Shown piece by piece: positions 1-7,178 of a stretch of 64,000 nt of DNA; the first letter of the stretch is position 1, and each line of letters opens with the position of its first letter. The DNA is taken from the NCBI RefSeq assembly GCF_020523605.1, contig NZ_JAJAQI010000020.1, forward strand, positions 1-64,000. The letters are read 5' to 3'. Position numbers and translations under genes: made by a program. The notes below the pieces were generated by a model, which was not told where the DNA came from, searched no databases, and was given only the letters and a program-made list of their open reading frames with translations. Source of the DNA: Roseicella aerolata. Its GTDB lineage: Bacteria; Pseudomonadota; Alphaproteobacteria; Acetobacterales; Acetobacteraceae.

Positions 1-177
<177 letters not shown>

Positions 178-193
178 CCCGCAACACGGTCGC

Positions 194-1687
194 TCAGAAG
201 GTGCCGAACAGGCTGTAGAGCACCAGCACCGTCACCAGCCCGAGCAGCGGGATCAGCACCGAGACCATGCCGATATCGGCATAGCTCTCCCGGTGGGTCA
301 GGCCGCAGATCGCCAGCAGGGTGATGACCGCGCCGTTGTGCGGCAGGCTGTCGAAGCCGCCCGAGGCCAGCGCCGAGACGCGGTGCAGGATCTCCGGGCT
401 GATCCCCGCGGCCTGCGCCATCTCGGCATAGGTCGAGCCCAGCGTCTGCAGGGCGATGCTCATGCCGCCCGAGGCCGAGCCGGTGATGCCGGCCAGCACG
501 TTCACCGCGACGGCCAGCGAGATCACCGGATCGCCGCCGCCCGCGCCCAGCACCGCCTCCCGGATGGCGAAGAAGGCCGGCAGGCTGGCGATGACCGCGC
601 CGTAGCCGACCTCGGAGGCGGTGTTGAAGATGGGCAGCAGGGAGCCCATCGTGCCCTCATTCACCGAGCGTTTCACATCGGCAAAGGCGCGCCAGGAGGT
701 CGCCAGGATGAACAGGATGGCGACGACGAGCGCGACGATGATCGACCAGATGCCGCGCACCGAGGCGATGCTGGTCGCGCCGTAGCGCGGCTCAGCGAGG
801 TAGGCCGTGTCCATCGCCGGGATCGCCAGGTTGAGGAAGGCCCAGTTCACCGCGATGACGAGCAGGACGGGCGCGAAGGCCAGCACGATAGGCGGCTCCG
901 GTCGCGCTGCCTCCTCGGCCGGCACGCCGGTCGGCTGGTCGGCGCCTGCCGGCGGCGGCGCCTGCCGCGGCCCGCCGACCTGCGCCGCGCCGACCGTGCT
1001 CGGGCCATAGCCATCCCCCGGCGCGGGCCGCGCGGCGAGCGGGCCGGCATAGCCCTCCCCGGCCAGCCGGGCGGAGCGCGCGCGCCAGTTCAGCCAGAGC
1101 GTGCCGCCGGCGAACATGATGAGGCCGGCGATGATGCCGAGTCCCGGCGCGGCGAAGGCATCCGTGCCGAAGAAGGGGGAGGGGATGGCGTTCTGGATCG
1201 CTGGCGTGCCTGGCAGCGCCGTCATGGTGAAGGTGAAGCTGCCCAGCGCAATGGCGCCCGGGATCAGGCGCTTGGGCGTTCCGCTTTCCCGGAACAGCGC
1301 GGCCGCGATCGGGAAGACCGCGAAGGCGACGACGAAGAGGCTGACGCCGCCATAGGTGAGCACGCCGCAGGCCAGCACCACGGCGAGGATCGCGCGCTCC
1401 GCCCCCACATGTCCGACGATCCAATGCGAGATGACGCGGGCCGAGCCGCTGTCATCCATCAGCTTGCCGAAGATCGCGCCCAGCATGAAGAGCGGGAAGA
1501 ACTGCACGACATAGCGGCCGAGCGAGGCCATGAAGACCTGCGTATAGGTGCCGAGGATCGGCAGGTCGCCCTGCGCGAGCACGGCCAGCAGCGCCATCAG
1601 GGGCGCAAGCACCAGCACATTGATGCCCCGGTAGGCGAGGTACATCAGCAGGAACAGCGACAGGATGATGCCGGCGAGGCCAATCAT
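194..1687 (-). CDS. GntP/CitM-like permease, organic-acid transporter
   Basis: A 497-residue inner-membrane permease with about a dozen hydrophobic segments. The opening MIGLAGIILSLFLLMYLAYRG and the GGVSLFVVAFAVFPIAAAL and GITGSASGGMSIAL stretches resemble the GntP (gluconate/hydroxybutyrate) and CitMHS carriers, so a carboxylate or sugar-acid proton symport role is inferred. The ATG at 1687 is chosen because AAGAGG lies 8-13 bases upstream and the transmembrane text starts there; the frame is open further upstream but reads as non-membrane low-complexity text. A Pro/Ala/Gly-rich cytoplasmic loop of about 50 residues interrupts the middle of the protein. The substrate cannot be read from sequence. 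Confidence 0.8.
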   Translation of the reverse strand: MIGLAGIILSLFLLMYLAYRGINVLVLAPLMALLAVLAQGDLPILGTYTQVFMASLGRYVVQFFPLFMLGAIFGKLMDDSGSARVISHWIVGHVGAERAILAVVLACGVLTYGGVSLFVVAFAVFPIAAALFRESGTPKRLIPGAIALGSFTFTMTALPGTPAIQNAIPSPFFGTDAFAAPGLGIIAGLIMFAGGTLWLNWRARSARLAGEGYAGPLAARPAPGDGYGPSTVGAAQVGGPRQAPPPAGADQPTGVPAEEAARPEPPIVLAFAPVLLVIAVNWAFLNLAIPAMDTAYLAEPRYGATSIASVRGIWSIIVALVVAILFILATSWRAFADVKRSVNEGTMGSLLPIFNTASEVGYGAVIASLPAFFAIREAVLGAGGGDPVISLAVAVNVLAGITGSASGGMSIALQTLGSTYAEMAQAAGISPEILHRVSALASGGFDSLPHNGAVITLLAICGLTHRESYADIGMVSVLIPLLGLVTVLVLYSLFGTF

Positions 1688-2046
1688 CGGCGGAGTCCTC
1701 TTGGCAGGAACCGGGCGCCGTCGAGCCTGGGGTCGTCCCCGGCCCATCGGCCCCGGATTGGTGTTGCGCCTTCCCAGGGCACCAGGCCAGAGCGGAAGCG
1801 CGGCCGCGCAACGCGCAAGGACGCCCTGGGATGCGTGACGGGACGAGGCAGGGGCAATGTGCCCGAGCCTCGAACCCGGTTCCATCCGCCTTGTGCTGAA
1901 CCCTTGCCACGAACGAACTGCGGTCTGGCGCGGGTGTTGGGACGAGGTGCTGCCAAACCCCATGGCGCGGCTGCAGCCGCGAGGATGGCGGGCGGCTCCG
2001 AAGGCTCACGAGGTATCGAAGCTGAAAATTCCAGGGGAGGGGACGA
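1688..2046. other. Divergent intergenic region, no gene seen
   Basis: About 360 bases separate the divergently transcribed permease and the small membrane protein. Frames through it read as Arg/Pro/Ala-rich shadow text on both strands. It presumably carries both promoters, but I cannot point to a convincing -35/-10 pair. Its 3' end holds AGGGGAGGGGACG, the ribosome binding site of the gene starting at 2047. Confidence 0.5.
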
Positions 2047-2322
2047 ATGTCCGATTTCTACCCGAACATGTATCGACTGATTGCCGGGATCGTCGTCGTT
2101 CTGATTTTCTTCGTCACGGGCAGGCCGTACTTCTCCATGAAGGTGCGAGTTTTCCTGGCCGCCATCACCGCGGGCCTGCTGAATGCCTTTGCCGGCGGCG
2201 CGATGCTGGGGACGCCGTTGTCCGACCTCTGGCTGCGTTTCGTCATAGCCTTCGTAGGGGTGGGCGCCGGTGTCGCCCTGCTCGAGATGCTGTTCCCGGA
2301 AGGGGGGCGGCGCCGCGGCTGA
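2047..2322 (+). CDS. Small three-helix membrane protein, unknown function
   Basis: A 91-residue protein with three predicted membrane helices: about residues 8-25 (YRLIAGIVVVLIFFVTG), 31-56 and 63-85, ending in the basic tail GGRRRG. A strong purine-rich ribosome binding site (AGGGGAGG) precedes the ATG. I do not recognise the family. It stands alone between the divergent permease and the convergent metC gene, so context gives no function. Confidence 0.65.
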   Translation: MSDFYPNMYRLIAGIVVVLIFFVTGRPYFSMKVRVFLAAITAGLLNAFAGGAMLGTPLSDLWLRFVIAFVGVGAGVALLEMLFPEGGRRRG

Positions 2323-2324
2323 GC

Positions 2325-2346
2325 TGCCCGGTCATGGGGACCGGCA
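2325..2346 (+). terminator. Weak hairpin after the small membrane gene
   Basis: CCGGTC (2328-2333) can pair with GACCGG (2339-2344) across a 5-base loop, just after the stop at 2322. There is no T-tract, so a terminator role is only plausible. Confidence 0.3.
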
Positions 2347-2493
2347 GGCGGGTCCGGGGGCGTCCTGCCAGCGATCCCCCGGCCGTCCCGGATACCTCCG
2401 CACGGCCCGCCGGAGACCGACCGTCACGGAATTTCCGGCACGGCTTGCCCCGCCACCCAGCCACGGCATGCAGGGCAGCCCGCGTCCGGGTCC

Positions 2494-3696
2494 TCAGCCC
2501 GCGAGGCGGGCCAGCGCCTGCCCGAGATCGGCGATCAGGTCGGCCGGCTCCTCCAGCCCCACATGGATGCGGCACATCGGCCCGCCGAACTCGCCCGTGC
2601 CGGCGGTGCGGGTGATGTTGCCGGTGGTGGCGATCGCCAGGCTCTCATAGCCGCCCCAGCTCGCCCCGATGCCGAACAGCGCCAGGCTGTCGATGAAGCG
2701 GTAGAGGTCCTGCAAGGCGTATTGCGGCTGGAAGACCACCCCGAAGAGGCTGCAGGCACCGCTGAAGTCGCGCTTCCAGAGGGCGTGCTGCGGGTGCTCC
2801 GGCAGCGCCGGATGCAGGACGCGCAGCACTTCAGGCCGGCCGGAGAGCCAGCGCGCGACCTCGAGGCCACTCCGTTCCTGGTGCTTCAGCCGGACCGCCA
2901 TGGTGCGGACGCCGCGCAGCGCCAGCCAGCAGTCATCGGGGGAGGCATACTGGCCGAGCTGCGAGCCGGCGACGCGCAGGGTCTTCCAGTCCTCCTCGTT
3001 GTTCACCGTCACGCTGCCGAGCAGCACGTCGGAATGGCCACCGACATATTTCGTCAGCGCCTGGATGGAGACGTCCACGCCCTTCTCGAAGGGCCGGAAG
3101 TGATGGATGCCCCAGGTATTGTCCATCATCACCTTGGCCCCGCGGGCATGCGCGGCGCGGGCGATGGCGGGGATGTCCTGGATCTCGAAGGTGTGGCTGC
3201 CGGGACTCTCGGTGTAGACCACCTTGGTGTTGGGGCGGATCAGGGCGGCCATGCCCGCCTCATCCACGCAGGGATCGTAATAGGTCGTCTCGATGCCCCA
3301 GCCCTTCAGCAGCCCGTCGCACAGGGTGCGCGCGGGCCCATAGGCGCTGTCCGGCATCAGGCAGTGGTCGCCGGCCTTCAGCCAGGCCATGAGTGGCACC
3401 GCAACGGCGGCGAGGCCGGTGCCGAGGATCAGGCAGCGCGTGCCGCCCTCGATCTCGGCGATCACATCCTCCAGCGCGTAGTGGGTCGGCCCGCCCTGCG
3501 TGCCGTAGGTCATGTACTGCTCGAAGCGGTGCTTCGCGCCGTCGCGCCGTGCCTCGCAATTGGGAAAGAGCACGGTGGAGCCGCGATGCACGGGCGGGTT
3601 CACGAAGCCATGCACATGCGTGCCGGCGCGGCCCGCATGGCTCATCCGCGTGGAGAAGCCGTAGCTCTTCGTCTTGGTAGTCACGTCATCCGGCAT
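2494..3696 (-). CDS. metC: Cystathionine beta-lyase
   Basis: A 400-residue PLP enzyme of the Cys/Met metabolism fold type I family. It cleaves cystathionine to homocysteine, pyruvate and ammonia. Visible marks are PVHRGSTVLF and YGTQGGPTHYALE near the N terminus, the glycine-containing ILGTGLAAVAVPLMAW, DNTWGIHHFRP and the PLP lysine in SIQALTKYVGGHSDVLLG. The ATG at 3696 is preferred: its A is shared with the TGA stop of the upstream sulfurtransferase (TGATG), a classic translational-coupling overlap. It is the last gene of a four-gene minus-strand operon. A cystathionine gamma-lyase or related sulfur-amino-acid lyase is possible, but the motifs fit MetC best. Confidence 0.88.
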   Translation of the reverse strand: MPDDVTTKTKSYGFSTRMSHAGRAGTHVHGFVNPPVHRGSTVLFPNCEARRDGAKHRFEQYMTYGTQGGPTHYALEDVIAEIEGGTRCLILGTGLAAVAVPLMAWLKAGDHCLMPDSAYGPARTLCDGLLKGWGIETTYYDPCVDEAGMAALIRPNTKVVYTESPGSHTFEIQDIPAIARAAHARGAKVMMDNTWGIHHFRPFEKGVDVSIQALTKYVGGHSDVLLGSVTVNNEEDWKTLRVAGSQLGQYASPDDCWLALRGVRTMAVRLKHQERSGLEVARWLSGRPEVLRVLHPALPEHPQHALWKRDFSGACSLFGVVFQPQYALQDLYRFIDSLALFGIGASWGGYESLAIATTGNITRTAGTGEFGGPMCRIHVGLEEPADLIADLGQALARLAG

Positions 3697-4541
3697 CAGC
3701 TGTGCACCTTCGGCGTCTCGGGGCGGGAGGCCCATTCGGTCCAGGACCCGTCATACACCGCCGCTTCCGGGAAGCCCGCGCGCTTCAGGCCGAGGGCGAG
3801 GATGCAGGCGGTGACGCCGGTGCCGCAGGAGGTGACCACGGGCCTTTCCGCCGTCACGCCCGCCGCGGCGAAAAGGGCGTGCAGCGCGGCCGGGTCCTTC
3901 ATGGTCTGGTCGGGGTTCAGCAGCTCGGTATACGGCAGGTTCGCCGCGCCCGGCATGTGGCCGGAAGGCAGTCCGGGCCGCGGCTCCGGCGCGGTGCCGT
4001 CGAAGCGGCCCTTGGCACGGGCATCGAGAATCAACGCCCCGCCGCCGCCCTGCCGCACGATGCGCTTCACATCGCCGATGCCCTTCACCAGCTCCGCCTG
4101 GAAATCGGCGGTGTAGCTGGCCGGCGCCGGAGCAGGAGGCTCGCCCGCCTCGGTCGGGCGGCCCTCCTTGAGCCATTTCGGCAGGCCGCCATCGAGGACG
4201 GCGGCGTGATGGTGCCCGAACAGGTGCATCAGCCACCAGCCGCGCGCGGCGCTGGCCAGGCCCTTCTGGTCGTAGAAGACCACGCGCGTGGCATTGGAGA
4301 CGCCGAGCGCGCCCAGCAGTCTCTCGAACCGCGCCGCGGTAGGGATCATGTGCGGCAGGCTGCTCTCGGGATCCGCCAGCACGTCGATGTCGAAGTAGCG
4401 TGCCCCCGGGATATGGGCGCCGGCGTATTTCGCGCGGCCGTCCATATTCTCGTTCGGCAGGTATTTCGTGGCGTCGAAGACGACCAGGTCGGGCTTGCCG
4501 AGCTCAGCCGCGAGCCATTCCGTGCTGACCAGATCCTCCAT
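3696..4541 (-). CDS. sseA: 3-mercaptopyruvate/thiosulfate sulfurtransferase
   Basis: A 281-residue protein with two rhodanese domains in tandem. The N-terminal domain is catalytically silent and the C-terminal one carries the active-site loop CGTGVTA with the persulfide-forming cysteine. CG(S/T)G loops are typical of mercaptopyruvate sulfurtransferases, which transfer sulfur from 3-mercaptopyruvate to thiols or cyanide. The text EWLAAELGKPDLVVFDATKYLP and GHIPGA-like AHIPGARYFDIDVLAD mark the first domain. It starts 3 bases after the AlaX stop and its own stop overlaps the metC start, so all are likely co-translated in a cysteine-centred operon. Confidence 0.9.
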   Translation of the reverse strand: MEDLVSTEWLAAELGKPDLVVFDATKYLPNENMDGRAKYAGAHIPGARYFDIDVLADPESSLPHMIPTAARFERLLGALGVSNATRVVFYDQKGLASAARGWWLMHLFGHHHAAVLDGGLPKWLKEGRPTEAGEPPAPAPASYTADFQAELVKGIGDVKRIVRQGGGGALILDARAKGRFDGTAPEPRPGLPSGHMPGAANLPYTELLNPDQTMKDPAALHALFAAAGVTAERPVVTSCGTGVTACILALGLKRAGFPEAAVYDGSWTEWASRPETPKVHS

Positions 4542-4544
4542 GTC

Positions 4545-5279
4545 TCACTCCCCTGCCAGCACGAGATACACGCGCCGGTTCTGCTTGCCCTTGTTCTCGA
4601 GCCTGGTGACCTCCAGCCGGCCGATCTCCGCGGTGCGGCGCACATGCGTGCCGCCGCAGGGCTGCAGATCGACCGGTGCCTCCTCCGCGCCGATGCGCAC
4701 CAGGCGGATGCGGCCGGCGCCACGCGGCGGCTGGACCGAGAGGGTGCGGACCAGGCCGGGATTGGCGTCCAGCTCCTCCTCGCTGATCCAGCGCTCGCCG
4801 ACTGCATGGTCCTCGGCGGCCAGGGCGTTCAGCCTTTCGGTCAGCCATTCCTTGGCGGGCGGCGCGGCCAGGTCGAAGTCGAGCCGGGAGCGATCGGGGC
4901 CGATCTGCCCGCCCGTCACGCCGGCGCCGGGGATCAGGCTGCAGAGCAGGTGCAGCGCGGTGTGCATGCGCATGTGGCGGTGGCGCAGGGACCAGTCGAG
5001 CGAGGCGGTGACGGTCATGCCGATCGGGGGCAGCGGGGCGCCCTCGGCGGGCAGGTGCAGCACCGTATCGTCGGGCCCCTTCACGGCCTTCAGGATCGGC
5101 GTCTCGCCGACCTGCTCCCCCTGGCTCCAGCGCAGCAGCCCGGCATCGCCCGGCTGCCCGCCCGCCTGGGCGTAGAAGGGGGTGCGATCCAGCAGCACGC
5201 CGTCCGGCCCGGCGGCCAGCACGGTCGCGCTTGCCTCGCGCAGATAGGCGTCGTCCCGGTACAGCAGGTCGGTCGGCAT
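4545..5279 (-). CDS. alaX: Alanyl-tRNA editing protein AlaX
   Basis: A 244-residue stand-alone editing domain related to the C-terminal half of alanyl-tRNA synthetase. It hydrolyses mischarged Ser- or Gly-tRNA(Ala). The zinc-site motifs are seen as HTALH (in RMHTALHLLCSL) and CGGTH (in LQPCGGTHVRRT). The N-terminal TPFYAQAGGQPGD stretch matches the beta-barrel of AlaX-M/L type proteins. The ATG at 5279 overlaps the stop of the upstream Nudix gene as TGATG. An in-frame ATG 9 bases earlier (5288) is possible but less attractive because it breaks this coupling pattern. Confidence 0.88.
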   Translation of the reverse strand: MPTDLLYRDDAYLREASATVLAAGPDGVLLDRTPFYAQAGGQPGDAGLLRWSQGEQVGETPILKAVKGPDDTVLHLPAEGAPLPPIGMTVTASLDWSLRHRHMRMHTALHLLCSLIPGAGVTGGQIGPDRSRLDFDLAAPPAKEWLTERLNALAAEDHAVGERWISEEELDANPGLVRTLSVQPPRGAGRIRLVRIGAEEAPVDLQPCGGTHVRRTAEIGRLEVTRLENKGKQNRRVYLVLAGE

Positions 5280-5917
5280 CAGGCCCATTCCTGGCGCAGC
5301 CGGGCGCGGTGGTGGCGCAGCCACCACAGGCACACCATGGCCGTCGCGTTCATGATGCGGTTGGCATCGAGCATGGCGAAGGCTTCCTCCGCCGGCAGGA
5401 TGATCACGCGGGTGTTCTCGTGCTCTTCCACCAGGCCATGCGTGCCGGCCTTCCCGGGCTCGGGCAGGTGCACGCGCGCGGCGTAGTAGTGCATCAGCTC
5501 GTCGCAACCGCCCTGCATCAGCATGGTGCGGCAGATCAGCTCGAAGCGGTCGGGCCGGAGCGAGGTTTCCTCCTGCGTCTCCCGCCGCGCGACATCCTCG
5601 GGTGCCTCGCCGATCTCGCGCAGTCCGGCCGGGCACTCGATCATCACGGGATCGAGGCCGGCCGCCAGCGCGGGCAGGCGGAACTGCTCGATGAGGGCAA
5701 CGGCATCGGCCTTCGGGTCATAGGGCAGCACCGCGACGCCGGCATGTCGGCGCCACAGCTCCCAGGTCAGCGCGCCGGACTGGCTGCCATCGAACCGGGT
5801 ATAGGTGAAGCGCACGCGCTGCAGCGGGAAGCGGCCGTCCCAGACGACCTCGTCCTCCAGCACCGTCACGCCGGGATGCGCCGGAATCGGCGGCGCCTTC
5901 GCTGGTCTGGCTTTCAT
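5279..5917 (-). CDS. nudF: Nudix hydrolase, ADP-ribose pyrophosphatase type
   Basis: A 212-residue protein whose Nudix box reads GLREIGEAPEDVARRETQEE. It keeps the G-x5-E-x7-RE-x2-EE core that binds catalytic Mg, although the usual final glycine is Ser. The preceding IEQFRLPALAAG and PVMIECPAG, and EEHENTRVIIL after the box, fit the ADP-ribose/nucleoside-diphosphate-sugar pyrophosphatase branch. It heads the operon Nudix-AlaX-SseA-MetC with a one-base stop/start overlap. The C terminus NRIMNATAMVCLWWLRHHR is typical of NudF-like proteins. Substrate is inferred from family only. Confidence 0.85.
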   Translation of the reverse strand: MKARPAKAPPIPAHPGVTVLEDEVVWDGRFPLQRVRFTYTRFDGSQSGALTWELWRRHAGVAVLPYDPKADAVALIEQFRLPALAAGLDPVMIECPAGLREIGEAPEDVARRETQEETSLRPDRFELICRTMLMQGGCDELMHYYAARVHLPEPGKAGTHGLVEEHENTRVIILPAEEAFAMLDANRIMNATAMVCLWWLRHHRARLRQEWA

Positions 5918-5954
5918 GCGGGCGGGACCCTACCCTTGGGGCCGAACGCCGTCC

Positions 5955-6905
5955 ATGGACCCCGGAATGCCCGAAGCGCCCGCCGCCACCCCGTCCGGGA
6001 CGGCGCCGCCCACGACCGACCGCGCCCGCCGCTCCGCCGCCCGCCGGCGGGCGGTGCTGATGATCCTGGGCGCGGCCGGCATCTTCTCGGTGGCCGGTGC
6101 CCTGGTGAAGGCGCTGGGCGGGCAGATGCCGCTGGCCCAGGTGGTGCTGTTCCGCAACCTCTTCGCGATCCCGGCGCTGCTGCCCCTGCTCTGGCAGGCC
6201 GGCGGGATCACCGCGCTGCGCACCCGCAATCCCGGGCTGCACGCCGCGCGGCTGGCGGGCGGCCTGATGGGGATGGTGGGAGCCTTCTACGGCTATGCGG
6301 TGCTGCCATTGGCAACCGTCACCGCGCTCGGCTTCACCATGCCGCTCTTCCTGACGCTGCTCTCCATCCCGCTGCTGGGGGAGAGGGTAGGGCCGCGCCG
6401 CGGCGCCGCGGTGCTGGCGGGCTTCGGTGGCGTGCTGCTGATGACCCTGCCGGCCGGGGCGTCGGGGGGCGATCCCCTCGGCATCCTGGCCGTGCTGCTG
6501 GGCGCGCTCGGCTGGGCGTTGGCCATGATCACCATCCGCCGCATGGGCGATGCGGGGGAGAGCAATGCGACCATCGTGCTGTGGTTCGCGATCGGTGCCA
6601 CGCTGGTCTCCGCCCTGGCCAGCCTGCCGGGCTGGGTCTGGCCAAGCCCGGGGCAATGGGCCCTGCTGGCCGGAATCGGCCTGGTCTCCGCCCTGGCGCA
6701 GGTGATGATGACGGAGGGCTATCGCCGCGGCGAGGCGACGCTGCTCGCGCCCTTCGAGTACTCGGCAATTCTCTGGACCACCGCGCTGGGGGCCGTTGTC
6801 TGGGCGGAACTGCCGGATGGCTGGGACTTCGCCGGCATCGCGGTGCTGGTGGCGAGCGGCCTGTATATCTGGCACCGGGAGGTGACGCTGGGCCTGAAGC
6901 GCTGA
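5955..6905 (+). CDS. EamA/DMT-family transporter
   Basis: About 316 residues with ten membrane helices arranged as two EamA repeats, the drug/metabolite transporter fold. LVKALGGQMPLAQVVLFRN and the mid-protein PLFLTLLSIPLLGERVG are characteristic of this family, as is APFEYSAILWTTALGA in the second half. ATG 5955 and ATG 5967 are both possible; the first 35 residues are a basic cytoplasmic lead. It is divergent from the Nudix operon with only 37 bases between starts. Exported substrate is unknown. Confidence 0.85.
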   Translation: MDPGMPEAPAATPSGTAPPTTDRARRSAARRRAVLMILGAAGIFSVAGALVKALGGQMPLAQVVLFRNLFAIPALLPLLWQAGGITALRTRNPGLHAARLAGGLMGMVGAFYGYAVLPLATVTALGFTMPLFLTLLSIPLLGERVGPRRGAAVLAGFGGVLLMTLPAGASGGDPLGILAVLLGALGWALAMITIRRMGDAGESNATIVLWFAIGATLVSALASLPGWVWPSPGQWALLAGIGLVSALAQVMMTEGYRRGEATLLAPFEYSAILWTTALGAVVWAELPDGWDFAGIAVLVASGLYIWHREVTLGLKR

Positions 6906-6987
6906 GCGGAGCCGATCCCGAAGGGGTGGGAATGCCCCGGCGCGCCAACCGGCGCCACGGCCCGACACCGGCCGCGGATGGTCGCTA

Positions 6988-7110
6988 CAGCGGATTGCGT
7001 TCACACCTGAACGCCCATCCGCTGGTGCTACTTGTTTTTCGAGCAGCCTCACGCACCTGGGCGTTCACGCCCTCCCGCAATCTGCTCTGGTGCCGAAGGC
7101 AATCCGTTCT
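6988..7110. repeat. Remnant inverted-repeat element, palindromic REP/MITE-like
   Basis: GCGTTCA (6997-7003) pairs with TGAACGC (7008-7014) across a 4-base loop. The flanking CGGATTGC (6991-6998) is matched by an inverted GCAATCCG at 7099-7106, about 100 bases away. A second GGCGTTCACGCC copy lies at about 7060-7071. The locally lower GC text between (CTACTTGTTTTTCGAGCAG) is unlike the neighbouring genes. The layout resembles a decayed palindromic intergenic element rather than a simple terminator. It lies between two convergent genes. Confidence 0.5.
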
Positions 7111-7178
7111 GAGGCCGGTTCCGGTCAGAGTGTGGCTTCGTGGAGGGATCCGGGGGCGGGCAAGGCCCACCCGGCGCA

